A stretch of DNA of 64,000 nucleotides from Paenibacillus sp. D2_2 (GCF_031199965.1 NZ_CP133605.1:4248501-4312500); one strand, 5' to 3'; positions 10,396-19,939 are shown, counted from the first letter of the stretch. Translations and numbers: made by a program. Notes: a model not told the origin generated them from the letters alone.

Positions 10396-10424
10396 AGAAT
10401 ATCACAGATCATTTCCCCAAGCAA
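10396..10424 (-). promoter_or_regulatory. Candidate sigma-A promoter of the tad operon
   Basis: TTGCTT (10424-10419), 17-nt spacer, TATTCT (10401-10396) on the minus strand. It would start a ~100-nt leader containing the terminator-like hairpin. Two mismatches from consensus, so moderate confidence. Confidence 0.5.
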
Positions 10425-10442
10425 GTCCTAAATATATATCAT

Positions 10443-10641
10443 AGACTACCTCTATAATTGCGAGTTTAAAAAGTCAGACTTTCAGCACCGAGAAGGTTGG
10501 ATGAAGCTAGGGCGTGAGGAGCGGAGCGTACGTAGTGTGTACGTGAGCACCGGAAGGCCCGGCTGAATTCAAGATTCGATGTCGAATAGCTTCATGATTT
10601 ACTTCGTGATCAAAGGGGAGCTTTTTAGACTACCTCTATAA
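10443..10641 (+). repeat. MITE-like repeat copy B
   Basis: Full-length copy. The core contains TTTCAGCACCGAGAAGG and GGCTGAATTCAAGATTCGA, shared by copies C, D and E. The 16-nt sequence TAGACTACCTCTATAA occurs at both edges (10443-10458 and 10626-10641), either as an end duplication or a tandem-copy remnant. The right end contains the stop codon of the DCC protein gene (10636-10638). Confidence 0.85.
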
Positions 10642-11064
10642 GTCTAAGAAGCGTTCTTTGATTCCGTTGGCAGGCAGCATGCACACATCGGATTTACCGA
10701 ACCAGCGGTACCTGTTGTTTGCGACCCAACGGTAAACTGCATCGCGTATGCCCTGGGGAACAATAATTAATGCATATAATAACGGCCAAGGGAATTTGAG
10801 CTTCTTGGCTATTTTGAGAGCTGCAGAGGAACGTGTGTACAAGCTTTCTCGCTCCAGCAGGTACATCGTATTCATCGGCTCGTCTATAGCTCGTGCTCCT
10901 CCATACTGTTGCAGTAGCCGCCTGCCGACATCAGATTGCAATGACGCGAACTTGAATTGGGCACCGGGATCATGCTTAATGATAAATTTAACGGCTCCCT
11001 GACACAAAAGACATACCCCATCAAACAATACGATCGCAGCCTGATCTGCATTCTTTCCTGGCAT
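10636..11064 (-). CDS. DCC family thiol-disulfide oxidoreductase-like protein (DUF393)
   Basis: 142 residues from an ATG at 11064 behind GGGGAGGG; an upstream in-frame TTG is less likely. It has the family signature VLFDGVCLLCQGAVKFIIKHD with a CxxC-like pair (D-G-V-C-x-x-C) near the N-terminus, and the C-terminal Y-R-W-V-x-N-x-R-Y-x-W-F-G-K motif of the DCC1/YuxK family. Substrate and partner unknown. The last codons (GAC TTA TAG) run into the MITE end, so the original C-terminus may have been slightly different. Confidence 0.85.
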   Translation of the reverse strand: MPGKNADQAAIVLFDGVCLLCQGAVKFIIKHDPGAQFKFASLQSDVGRRLLQQYGGARAIDEPMNTMYLLERESLYTRSSAALKIAKKLKFPWPLLYALIIVPQGIRDAVYRWVANNRYRWFGKSDVCMLPANGIKERFLDL

Positions 11065-11190
11065 CTGAGAACCCTCCCCGAGCAACTCATTACCTTAATC
11101 ATCCGCTATACTGTCAAAAACAAAAAGGATAATTATCAGCATCTATGCTCATGCTTCCATTGTACGTCTTTTTCGAACGCTTTATAGAGC

Positions 11191-11226
11191 AAAAAAATAC
11201 GAAGGAATCGAGCTCCTCCGTATTCT
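11191..11226 (-). terminator. Rho-independent terminator
   Basis: Minus-strand stem GAATACGGAGGA / TCCTTCGTATT with a short loop followed by seven Ts (11197-11191). It ends the small zinc-ribbon-like gene at 11241-11525. Confidence 0.8.
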
Positions 11227-11240
11227 TTATTCCACCAGGC

Positions 11241-11525
11241 TTATTCTGCCAGCAACTTCTCGATCATTTGATCGCCTACAAGCTGGCTATGGAAGTCTTC
11301 CTTAAAGCCCTCCATGCAGTTGCAAATGTAGTCCTTACGACATACCGGACATGGCGTCTTTTGCAGTCGATTGACATTCGTGAGGCGCCATTCTGGAAAA
11401 CGGTGATAAAATACTCTGCACTGCGTTCCATCGGCCAATTTCACAGCAAATTCGTACAATCCTTCCTTCTCGTTACTCCCGGCTATGGACACGTTCTGAA
11501 CACTTGGTCTGTAAGACATTGTCAT
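11241..11525 (-). CDS. Small Cys-rich hypothetical protein
   Basis: Up to 94 residues; the start could be the ATG at 11525 or 11519 (MSYRPSVQ). I do not recognise a named family. A C-P-V-C ... C-x-C cluster (TPCPVCRKDYICNC) near residues 62-74 suggests a bound metal or zinc ribbon. It has its own terminator and appears monocistronic. Confidence 0.6.
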   Translation of the reverse strand: MTMSYRPSVQNVSIAGSNEKEGLYEFAVKLADGTQCRVFYHRFPEWRLTNVNRLQKTPCPVCRKDYICNCMEGFKEDFHSQLVGDQMIEKLLAE

Positions 11526-11771
11526 CACCCGTTTTATTAAATTAGAAAACTTTTCAAGCGGAAGTTCAAAAAATCATCTTTCAATTAAAGCTTGACTTTT
11601 GGAACTCTCACTTTTAGTACTAAGACATATTAAATAATTTTTTAATACATGTCAACTTGAATCACATAGTCTAACCCCTTTAGATCCAAAGAATTCAAAA
11701 AAATAATAAATTCAAGCGTTTACATGAATGAATGCGGGCAAATTACATTATTATTATATTGTCCCAAAAAC

Positions 11772-11802
11772 AAAAAAAGATCCTTACTTCCCGTAAGGAT
11801 CT
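11772..11802 (-). terminator. tRNA-Leu terminator
   Basis: Perfect minus-strand stem AGATCCTTAC/GTAAGGATCT with a GGGA-type loop and a run of seven Ts, 18 nt downstream of the tRNA-Leu 3' end. Confidence 0.9.
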
Positions 11803-11820
11803 TTCCTCTGTTCTTCGTTA

Positions 11821-11903
11821 TGCGGTAGAGAGGACTCGAACCTCCACGGGCGTACGCCCACTACCCCCTCAAGATAGCGTGTCTGCCATTCCACCACTAC
11901 CGC
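11821..11903 (-). tRNA. tRNA-Leu(GAG), copy 1
   Basis: 83-nt class II tRNA. Acceptor GCGGTAG/CTACCGC with discriminator A, anticodon stem CTATC/GGTAG around loop TTGAGGG (anticodon GAG), long variable arm GGGCGTACGCCC and T-arm GGAGG-TTCGAGT-CCTCT. CCA is not encoded. Intact cloverleaf. It has its own promoter and terminator. A second copy lies at 19777-19859 with one difference in the variable arm. Confidence 0.95.
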
Positions 11904-11932
11904 ATGTTATTAAGTTTTTCAGCAACTCTGTT

Positions 11933-11961
11933 ATTATACACTGGCGATCGTAAAAAGTAAA
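11933..11961 (-). promoter_or_regulatory. Promoter of tRNA-Leu copy 1
   Basis: TTTACT, 17-nt spacer, perfect TATAAT on the minus strand, about 30 nt before the tRNA 5' end. Confidence 0.75.
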
Positions 11962-12025
11962 TAGGAATTTTATTAAAGCTAATTATCGCAAGCAAGTTCA
12001 TCCCGAATATCACGGATAATATCAT

Positions 12026-12062
12026 ATAAGCGCCTCCATCCAATGGATAAGAAGCGCTTTTC
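12026..12062. terminator. Probable terminator after the esterase gene
   Basis: AAGCGC...GCGCTT inverted repeat with an inner CCATCC/GGATGG-type stem, just beyond the esterase stop. The T-rich tail is on the plus side, so its strength for the minus-strand operon is uncertain. Confidence 0.45.
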
Positions 12063-12067
12063 TCATT

Positions 12068-13620
12068 TTAACTTGTCACACGACGCAGCATCGGGCTAAA
12101 TAACGAAGGCAGCAGCGATACATGTCCCTCATTGGGGACTTCGATCATCGAGACCAACTTTGGACCATATACGTCTTCCGTCATGAGTTGATACAAGTTA
12201 TGCGCGTCACGGACCATATTCGGCTTCTCTTGACTGCCCACACTCAAATGTAGCTCTATCTCCGTCTCATGAAGTGATATTTGCACTTTATTATTTTCCC
12301 ACAGCTGAAGCAGGGTTAGATTCTTCCACCAAATCGATGGACTAGCGGCAAAATAACGCCGGAACGTGCTCGGACGCTTAAATAGTGTATACAGAGTGAA
12401 AAATCCACCTAGCGAATGACCGAATAAAGACTGCTTAGCACGGTCGATTGGGAATTCCTTCTCGATCAGCGGCTTAAGCTCATATTCGATAAAATCGAGA
12501 AAAACCTCAGCCCCTCCTGTCAGCGGCCAAGCTGACCCGTCAGGTCTTTTCGGTAATTCGCTGTCGTCGGCAAAGACCGTGTAATCGTAGAAGCGCTCAC
12601 TCGTCACAATCGGATCATTGGAGTTATACCCTATGCCCACAATCACGAATGGAACCATGCCATGAGGGCCTCTGGTTTGCAGTCTGGCCGCTTCTGCCAG
12701 GGAACCGAAGGTGGCATTGGCATCCAGCGTATAAAGCACGGGATAACCGCCCTCAGGTGGCGGACCCATTGGCTCTACGATGTAGATCTGGTATTCCCGC
12801 CCAGACAAATGAGATTGGAGGTCCCATACCTGCGTACCGGGAACATGCATCTCCCCACTCATTCTCCTGAATTGGAGGTGCCCCTCTGAATTGCCAAAAA
12901 GCCACTTCAAGCTCTCTGGAAAATGCTTCATCATAAACAGATCGTCATGGGTACCTTCTGGCTCCACTGCCAGTTTCAACCCAGCTGCGCCCATGCCCTT
13001 ATCAAGCCACAGTTGGTGGGCCTCCTTGGTATGCTCCACCATATGACGCTGCCGCGTCTCTTTATAAATCCCTTCTTTATCTCCAACAGACATATACACA
13101 CGCTGAGTAGCCTCAAGACCGTCATGCTCCCGGATGAAATCGAGCACCCCTTCATACCAGAAGGAGGCCGATAGCAGACCGAGCCGTCCGAATGTATCCG
13201 GTCGCCAGCAACCCGCGAAGAAGGAGATGAGTCCCCAAGCGAGCCGCCGATGATCGCCGTCTCCTCGGCCTGTCTTTTTGTCCGGTAATGATGGTCGATA
13301 TAGGGCTTGATCACATCTGCAACTTCATCGATATAGGCATGTCCCCGGCCCGCAAAGGCTGGGAAGCTGTCCACCAGCGCGGCTGCTGGCCAAGGTGTAT
13401 ATTCATCATTACGTGAATGCGGCTCGATGCCGATTAGAATAACTTCTGCCAATTGACCGGATAAATACAAATGATCCAAATAATTCAGGCAACCGCCGAA
13501 TAGCTCGTCTCCATCCTGGACATACGCCACAGGATAACAGCGCCCTGATGTTTCATATGATGGAGGCAAATGGAGGACTAACTTCCAGTCTCCAACATTA
13601 AGCTGCTGATATCGGTTCAT
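12068..13620 (-). CDS. Tandem-domain siderophore esterase (YbbA-like plus BesA-like), one frameshift
   Basis: About 517 residues reconstructed from the ATG at 13620 (behind GGGGGAAAGT; ATG at 13632 also possible). The break at 13233-13236 (four Cs) interrupts the first nucleophile elbow: one added base gives IIGGSLGGLISFF and continues in frame. Domain 1 (residues ~1-245) has the GGSLGG elbow and a late His in GTHDD. Domain 2 (~260-517) has SLFGHSLGGFFTLY and a late His in PNEGHVSLL. Both look like PF00756-type ferric-siderophore trilactone hydrolases; in B. subtilis ybbA closes the feu operon and besA is separate. It probably hydrolyses imported Fe-bacillibactin-type siderophores in the cytoplasm. 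The fusion could be an artefact of another missing base near 12860-12900. Confidence 0.75.
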
Positions 13621-13637
13621 ACTTTCCCCCATCTTCC

Positions 13638-14660
13638 CTACGATCCTCTTGTACGAAGCAATAAATAAACGAAATACGGCACTCCGATGATCGACACGAC
13701 GATACCCACCGACAGCTCTGCCGGAGCAAATACGGTCTTGCCGATAAAATCGCCGATCAGCACCATAATCATGCCCACAAGCCCACTAACCGGAATGATT
13801 CGCATATGTCGCAAACCTATAAGCTGCCGGGCCAGATGAGGCGCGATCAAGCCAATAAAAGCAATACTGCCCGACACGGCAACGCTTGCGCTGACCAGTC
13901 CAATGCTGCAGAGTAGAAATATATTTTTCTCCCGTTCAACATTCAGCCCTACGCTCTTCTGACTATCCTCACTAAGCTGGAACAGATCGAGCTTATAAGA
14001 CCGAATACAGATCAACGGTAGAAGCAACAGCCATGGCAGCATCGTAACGACGAACTTCCAATTCGCATTGTGGAGACTTCCCGCAAGCCATACAACCGCC
14101 ATCTCGTAATCATTCGGATTCATCTTCAAAGATATAAACATTGTGAGCGCACCAAAGCCGGATGCAACTGCGATACCGACCAGAATCAGTCGCTGGGAAT
14201 CAAGCGTGCCATTCTCTTTAGCGAACATATATATCGCTACGGTAGCCAGTAAGCCGCCTGCAATTCCGAACATCGGCATCAGCATGACACCGAGCCACCC
14301 TGTCGCATTAATCACTCCCTGGAACAGGAACATGAACAACACGACAGCCAGGCCAGCCCCGGCATTAATGCCTAATATCCCCGGATCGGCAAGCCCATTC
14401 CGCGTGACCCCTTGGATGATCGCTCCGGCAGTACCAAGCGCGAACCCAACAAGCGCTCCTAATACAATCCGCGGCAGCCTGAACTCAAACACAACCAGAT
14501 TATGCTCTGGCTGAGGATTGATTTTTAGTAGAGTCTTGATCACATCCAATACCGACATATCGAATGTACCATTAGTCAAGCTAAGATAAGCAGACGCAAC
14601 AGCAAGAAGAATGCCGATGACTAATACTCTCCAGAATCTTCGCTGAGTTAAATTATTCAC
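13638..14660 (-). CDS. feuC: FecCD-type Fe-siderophore permease (FeuC-like)
   Basis: 340-residue, 9-10 helix permease with FecCD signatures: RLPRIVLGALVGFALGTAGA near residue 62 and the conserved EAA-type loop FIGLIAPHLARQL near residue 270 that docks the ATPase. Intact. The start overlaps the 3' end of the preceding permease by 8 nt. Pairs with FeuB to import Fe(III)-siderophore delivered by the FeuA lipoprotein. No dedicated ATPase is present here, matching B. subtilis feuABC, which borrows a general ATPase encoded elsewhere. Confidence 0.9.
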   Translation of the reverse strand: MNNLTQRRFWRVLVIGILLAVASAYLSLTNGTFDMSVLDVIKTLLKINPQPEHNLVVFEFRLPRIVLGALVGFALGTAGAIIQGVTRNGLADPGILGINAGAGLAVVLFMFLFQGVINATGWLGVMLMPMFGIAGGLLATVAIYMFAKENGTLDSQRLILVGIAVASGFGALTMFISLKMNPNDYEMAVVWLAGSLHNANWKFVVTMLPWLLLLPLICIRSYKLDLFQLSEDSQKSVGLNVEREKNIFLLCSIGLVSASVAVSGSIAFIGLIAPHLARQLIGLRHMRIIPVSGLVGMIMVLIGDFIGKTVFAPAELSVGIVVSIIGVPYFVYLLLRTRGS

Positions 14661-15659
14661 GGTGCGCCCCTCCCTTTGTCTTGATCAGATACAGGAAAAA
14701 TGGCACACCGATCAAAGAGGTAACAACTCCTACTGGAGTTTCAAATGGATAGTTAATGAAGCGGGCTGCAATGTCGCATGTTGCCAGGAAAATCCCACCG
14801 AGTACTCCGGAGACCGGAATGACCCAGCGATAATCGACACCCGAGAGGAGACGGGCAATATGTGGAATGATCAGACCGATGAAGGCGATTTTTCCAGCCA
14901 GCGCTACAGAGACACCGGTCAACAGCACGGTCGCAAGAATAGCCAATGCCTTGATGATCCAGGTACGGATACCCAGCCCTTGAGCCACCTCTTCCCCAGC
15001 GCAAGCGCCGAGATATACCTGGAGATCAGCATCGCTAACGTCAGTCCGACGAGTGCAAACGGAATGCTAAGCTTAATCATCTCTGGGTCCATCTGATGCA
15101 ATCTGGCATTATACCAGAAGCTGATATTTTGCGAGACTTGGAAATACGTCGACATCGCATGAGCCGTTCCGCTAAGAAAGGTACCGATGATCGAACCAAG
15201 AATCGCTAATTTGACTGGACTTAGTCCATTAGGAATAAGCCAGGCTAGCCCGAAGACAATAGCTGTTCCCAAGGCAGAGCCAATGAGCGAACTCGTGATA
15301 TATAAATTCGGACTGGCATTCGGTAAAAGTACCATGCACAGCGTAACCGCAAATACGGAACCATCCGATACCCCCATAATCGAAGGGGAAGCGAGGTAAT
15401 TCCGGGTCATACCCTGCATGAGGGCTCCAGACACAGCCAGGAATGCTCCGATTAGCATTGACCCGATAACACGCGGAAGACGGGAACTCATAATAATCTG
15501 ATGATCTACATTGTCTGGATCAAAGGCAATGATCGAGTTCCATACCTCGGCTGCCGTAATACTCTTGGCCCCATATAGAATTGAAGCAAGGATCAATAAT
15601 ACAATGACTGCCGGGGCCATTCCGAGAATGGCCACCGGCAGCTTTCGTTTTAATCGCAT
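14653..15659 (-). CDS. feuB: FecCD-type Fe-siderophore permease (FeuB-like), one frameshift
   Basis: ~335 residues. I choose the ATG at 15659 (AAGGCG 8 nt upstream) over the GTG at 15668. Conserved SSRLPRVIGSMLIGAFLAVSG near residue 60 and FIGLIIPHIARLLSG near residue 260. The frame breaks at 14994-14997 (four Cs on plus): one added base turns ALGKRWLKG into ALGEEVAQGLGIRTW and the permease continues normally. Forms the membrane channel with FeuC. Regulated with the operon by the Fur box at 16737-16757 and probably the Btr-like activator. Confidence 0.9.
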
Positions 15660-15693
15660 TGTCAACACGCCTTATATTAAACTGATGTATATT

Positions 15694-16697
15694 TTACTTG
15701 GTCAGATTAGCTACTGCAGCTTTCAAGAACTCAATCTTGCTGTAAGCTGTTCCCCTTGAGCAAGCGGATCAACGATGTTCACGAACACTTTCTCATTTTT
15801 GAAAGCATTCAAGCTTTTCATGATCGGATCTTGCTGGAAGTCTTCCAGTGCTTTTGGCGTGTCCTGGTTCTCATCCGTCGAGAATTGGATGAACAGATAA
15901 TCCGGATTCATCTCTGCGAGCTTCTCCTTCGAGATCAGCTCCTGAGCCTTAGCAGCTTGTACTTCTGCCGGAACAGTCATACCGAGATCCTCATACAATA
16001 CCGGGTTGAAGAATACCCCAGCCGGATAAATGTAAACTTCCCCGCCGCGGATTCGTACGGCCACGACTTTCTTATCCTTCAGACTATCTCCAATTTGCGA
16101 CTTAGCCGCATCCAGATCCGTCTTGTATTTGGCGATTTCCTGCTCAGCCTGCTCTTCTTTACCACTAAGCTCTCCAAGCAGTCTCAGATTTGCTTCCCAA
16201 TTCGTAGATATATGAGAATACGGGATGGTTGGAGCAATTTTCTCCAGTTTCTCATTGACCTCTGGTTTGAACTTGGTTGAAGTCAGAATGACATCCGGCT
16301 TAAGGGACAAAATCGTCTCAAAGTTCGGCTCCATCTTCTCACCAACAGACTTCGCTTCTGAAGTAACTGACTCGAACAAGGACGGGAACTTGCCAGAGAA
16401 TGAAATCGCACCGATCGGCTTCACATCCAATACGATCGAATCCTCCATCGCTTCAACGGCACCAGTAATAACGATCCGTTCAACCTTGCCCGGAAGTGTA
16501 TATTCCTGATCCAGGTATTTAATGACTCTAGTATCCGATGATGCCGGCTGCTCCGCTGTTTCCGCGGGCTGCTGTGCGGCGGTTTGGTTAGAATTTTGCG
16601 CTGCTGGAGACTCCGAGGACGAATTCTCCTTGCCGCAGGCCGATAGGACTACGGTTAACGCCAGAATTACCCCTAATAACATATTGAATCTTTTCAT
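15694..16697 (-). CDS. feuA: Fe-siderophore-binding lipoprotein (FeuA-like), C-terminal frameshift
   Basis: ~334-residue substrate-binding lipoprotein: signal peptide MKRFNMLLGVILALTVVLSAC with lipobox LSAC, a Gln/Ser-rich spacer, and a type III binding fold (RIVITGAVEAMEDSIVLDVKPIG ... LSLKPDVILTS ... FFNPVLYEDLGM). The start at 16697 is chosen because it gives a proper signal peptide. A break at 15752-15755 (four Cs) near the end is repaired by one base to QGGTAYSKIEFLKAAVANLT then TAA. First gene of the uptake operon, 40 nt from a near-perfect Fur box. Binds ferric bacillibactin/enterobactin-type siderophores in characterised homologues. Confidence 0.9.
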
Positions 16698-16736
16698 ATT
16701 CTTTCTAGCTTCTCCCTTCGACGACTCTCGTCTCAA

Positions 16737-16757
16737 TTGATAATGATTATCATTATT
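16737..16757 (-). promoter_or_regulatory. Fur box upstream of feuA
   Basis: GATAATGATTATCATTATT at 16739-16757 is a near-perfect classical 19-bp Fur box, containing the 15-bp palindrome TGATAATGATTATCA. It sits between the btr-like gene and feuA, so feuA has its own iron-repressed promoter. Confidence 0.92.
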
Positions 16758-16806
16758 ATTGATAGTAAAGGAGGATCGTCGAATGTACCATGGACAAATC
16801 GCCGAA

Positions 16807-18445
16807 TTAGCATGGACTTTTTCCAGTTAACAGTGCTGTTGCCGCTTCTGCCATTTGCTCCATTGCAGCCGGTGAACGCTCCCGCCACGGATAAGAAGTA
16901 ATAAGATGCATTTTCCCTCTCTAACCGCCTCAAGCGACATCCATGCTGCTGTGGACGACAGCTCTCTCCAATAGGCTAACGTCTCCGAATCCTGCCTCAC
17001 GAGAACAAAAATATGCTCCGCCCCGATCATCGCCAATTGATCCACAGTCAGCGGTACAAATGACTGTTCCCCTTCCAGATGAAGGGGGACTTCGCAGCCC
17101 AGGAGCTTATACAGCACTTCATTCACAGCTTGACTATTATAAAGTGTAAGCTGATCTTCAAAGACGCGCACCGCCACCACTGCCGGAGGCTGCATATACT
17201 GGATGATCCAAAGCCGCAGGCGAATGATACTCCGTTCAAAGGATTGCAACCACTGCTCCGCCTCAGCCTTTCTGTTTAACAGCCTGGCCAGTGCCATTAG
17301 TTCTCCTTTCCAATCCTCTGTCTCCAATGACAGCTCATAGATCGGGGCAATCTGCTCCAGTCTCTGCTTCTCCCAAGGCTCCAGCCCCTGGATACATATG
17401 ATCTGCTCCGGTTGAGTCTCTGCTAGCTTGTCGAGATTAGCTTCTTTGTTATGATTCTGCCGATAGGCATCCAGGTGAACAGGGATATCCGGGCCGAGTG
17501 TATGATATAGCTCAGATGACCATTTAGGATGCAACGGGGCAGCATAGGGGATTATCTGCAATGGAGTCAGATATCCGAGCAGCGAGGTAGAACCATATAA
17601 GGCGATCCTATAGCTCCGCTCCTTCATGTAGGCCGAAGGGGATAGACCTACCTCTTTTTAAATTTCCGACTGAAATAGAACTCGTCCTTGTACCCTACCA
17701 TTGGAGCGATCTCCTTCAACAATGCGCTGGAACTGAGCATCAACTGCTTCGCCTTAGCCATCCTTACCTGCGTCACATAATCCATGGCACTATGTCCGTA
17801 TGTCTTTTTGAACATATCTGCAAAATATTTCGGACTAAATTCAGCGACCTCAGCCAGTCGATTCAGCGTCAGTTCCTCGCCATAGTGTTCCTCTACATAC
17901 GTTCTGGCCCGTTCAAGCGCTTGAGCTTTATCCGTTTTGACTGCATTCCTGCTCTCAGCCGCCAGCTCGTACAACAGCTCCTCGAAATCAAGCTGAGCCC
18001 TCCACTGCTTATGCGGCTGGCTATGGTGGAAATGCCTGTACACTTTACGGCATACCGCATGTAGATTCTCTACCGGACTTGCACCTATGCTGTTCTCCCA
18101 CAGCGCACAATCTCCAAGTTCTCTAATTTCTGATAGAGACTCCTTACATGAGGCATCAGCCCGATAGAGAGTGAAATGGAACACGGCAGCTGTTACAAAC
18201 TCGCTCACGCTGCTCTTCACTCCAAATGTTCTTCCGCAAGGGCATAGCCAGGCACTCCCCTCACGAAGATGAACAGAGCGCCCTTCCAATTCGAGATTGA
18301 GCTCACCCTTTAGTACTATAATTAACGCATTTTGCACGGCCAACTGCTGCTCCAGATTTAACTCGGCCTGGCTAAATATTTCCGCGTACCACAATCTGAC
18401 CATGACAGCCTGAAGATCGGCTCGATTAAATTTTGCATTGATCAT
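16807..18445 (-). CDS. btr: Btr-like AraC regulator fused to a siderophore-binding domain, two frameshifts
   Basis: ~546 residues reconstructed. N-terminal cupin-like region, AraC double HTH at about residues 170-265 (RLAEVAEFSPKYFADMFKKTYG, MVGYKDEFYFSRKFKK), then a FeuA-like periplasmic-binding-type domain (residues ~275-546). The first break at 17655-17659 (five Ts) ends the HTH early; one extra base gives RKFKKEVGLSPSAYMKERSY and joins both halves. The second at 16911-16914 is repaired to REGKMHLITSYPWRERSPAA then TAA. The architecture and position next to feuABC match B. subtilis Btr, an activator that senses Fe-bacillibactin directly. A Fur box precedes the gene. Confidence 0.88.
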
Positions 18446-18469
18446 CTTTCATGTACCGCCTTTTTAATT

Positions 18470-18488
18470 GAGAATGGTTATCATTATC
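18470..18488 (-). promoter_or_regulatory. Fur box upstream of the btr-like gene
   Basis: GAGAATGGTTATCATTATC, close to the 19-bp Fur consensus, 25 nt before the btr-like start. Suggests iron repression of the activator itself. Confidence 0.88.
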
Positions 18489-18568
18489 ATGTGGATATCA
18501 TACCATAAACCGTTTTGTCTGCGATAAGGACTTTCAGTATGAACCTCTACTTCCTATAAAAATAAAAA

Positions 18569-18600
18569 AAAACCTTACTCCTTTCTAAGGAATCAGGTTG
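18569..18600 (-). terminator. Imperfect hairpin with A/T run, possible terminator
   Basis: Minus strand AACCTGATTCCTT / AAGGAGTAAGGTT with two mismatches, followed by a long T run. It lies between divergent genes; there is no obvious upstream gene on that strand except the distant tRNAs. It may insulate the btr promoter. Confidence 0.4.
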
Positions 18601-18694
18601 TTCCCAATATATCGAAAAGTAATCTTGTGATATATCTTAAAAATGTATAGACTTCAACATAAGCAGATACATCTCAATTAAAAGGGAGTGTCCT

Positions 18695-19716
18695 ATGAAC
18701 AATCATCGTATTACGACCTTTTCCGATTTACTTCATCCTAACGGGACCTTAATGCAGAAAGGCTATTCGACCAAGGCGGTCATGCGCTATAACCGCGGCC
18801 AAATCAAAGCGGCTCCATGGCGTATCAAAGAATGGGATTTCTATCAGGTGTCCAATGACGAGTTCTGTTTGCAGCTAACGATTGGGCATGCTTCCTATGC
18901 CGGTCAAGTATCGGTGATGCTGATTGATTTAATCAATAAACATACCTACTTCGTTACCGATATGCTCGTTATGCCTTTCAACCGATTAAACATGCCGGAG
19001 TCAGCCGAGCAAGGTAATCTGACTGTCAGTCGAAAAAACATCGATATACAGTTTGAAGTGTTTACCGGTGGGCGCCGCCTTCGCTGTAAAACCAATAATC
19101 CAAAGGTAGCGCATAACATGGAGATCGATATCGAACTGGTCCAGCCCGATTTGGAGTCGCTGGTTATCGCCACGCCATTTCATGAGAATCCAAGGCATTT
19201 TTATTACAATCATAAAATCAACTGCATGCCGGCTAGCGGAACAATCACGATGGGTGACAAGATTATATCTTTCGAACCGAATACGGCCTTCGGACTCCTC
19301 GACTGGGGACGCGGTGTATGGCCATTCAGCCATGAGTGGTATTGGGGCAACGGAAGCACCTGGGTAGACGGCAAACGGTTTGGCTTCAACATCGGATATG
19401 GATTCGGCAATACAGAGGCTGCTACTGAAAATATACTATTCTACAATGGAACTGCCCATAAACTGAGTCAGGTATCTGTCGATTTTGCCACAGGAGGCTA
19501 TATGTCTCCCAAAACTTTTACTAGCGACGACGGTCGTTTTGAAATGCACTTTAACCGGTATACGACCGCTACACTGAGTCCAAAATGTTGTTCGTTAACA
19601 ACAGCTGTCATCAGATTTTTGGCCTTTTCACGGGCAAAGCAGTCTTGGACGACGGAACGATAATCGAGGTAAAAGATATGATGGCTTTCATGGAGCATGC
19701 GGTGAATAATTGGTAG
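18695..19716 (+). CDS. DUF2804 family protein, C-terminal frameshift
   Basis: ~340 residues, preceded by AAAGGGAG. Sequence such as FGLLDWGRGVWPFSHEWYWGNG near residue 205 matches my memory of DUF2804 proteins, a soluble family of unknown function. The frame breaks at 19555-19556: one added C reads HFNPVYDRYTESKMLFVNN and continues to a TAG at 19714-19716; without it the protein ends at 19663 with unlike sequence. Monocistronic, lying inside the interval bracketed by the two tRNA-Leu genes. No siderophore link is evident from sequence. Confidence 0.75.
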
Positions 19717-19739
19717 ATCCGCACTAAGCGGACATACAA

Positions 19740-19770
19740 AAGAAGCACCCGCTATTCGCGAGTGCTTCTT
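19740..19770. terminator. Bidirectional terminator between DUF2804 gene and tRNA-Leu copy 2
   Basis: AGAAGCAC...GTGCTTCT stem with inner CGC/GCG pairs. On the minus strand it is followed by TTTTGT and ends the tRNA transcript; on the plus strand it closes the DUF2804 gene. Confidence 0.8.
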
Positions 19771-19776
19771 GTCTTA

Positions 19777-19859
19777 TGCGGTAGAGAGGACTCGAACCTC
19801 CACGAGCGTACGCCCACTACCCCCTCAAGATAGCGTGTCTGCCATTCCACCACTACCGC
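19777..19859 (-). tRNA. tRNA-Leu(GAG), copy 2
   Basis: Same 83-nt tRNA as at 11821-11903 except for one base in the variable arm (GGGCGTACGCTC here). Intact cloverleaf with anticodon GAG, no encoded CCA. Seven nt downstream of tRNA-Glu in the same transcript. Confidence 0.95.
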
Positions 19860-19865
19860 ATATTA

Positions 19866-19939
19866 TGGTGACCCGTAGGGATTCGAACCCCTGTTACCTC
19901 CGTGAAAGGGAGGTGTCTTAACCCCTTGACCAACGGGCC
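19866..19939 (-). tRNA. tRNA-Glu(TTC), T-arm one base short
   Basis: Acceptor GGCCCGT/ACGGGTC, anticodon loop CTTTCAC (TTC), discriminator A and encoded CCA (19866-19868). The T-arm reads AGGGG-TTCGAAT-CCCT: the 3' strand has four bases where five are needed, so a C is missing (three Gs at 19878-19880 on the plus strand). A real tRNA would carry CCCCT. Best explained as an assembly indel. Confidence 0.93.

Noticed and set aside
10443-10641. MITE copies as a structured regulatory RNA
   Set aside because: Orientation relative to neighbouring genes varies, and one copy retains only the ends, which fits mobile DNA better.
11821-19859. Calling the tRNA-Leu-flanked block a genomic island with att sites
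   Set aside because: No integrase, relaxase or phage gene, and the repeats are whole functional tRNAs; kept only as a finding.
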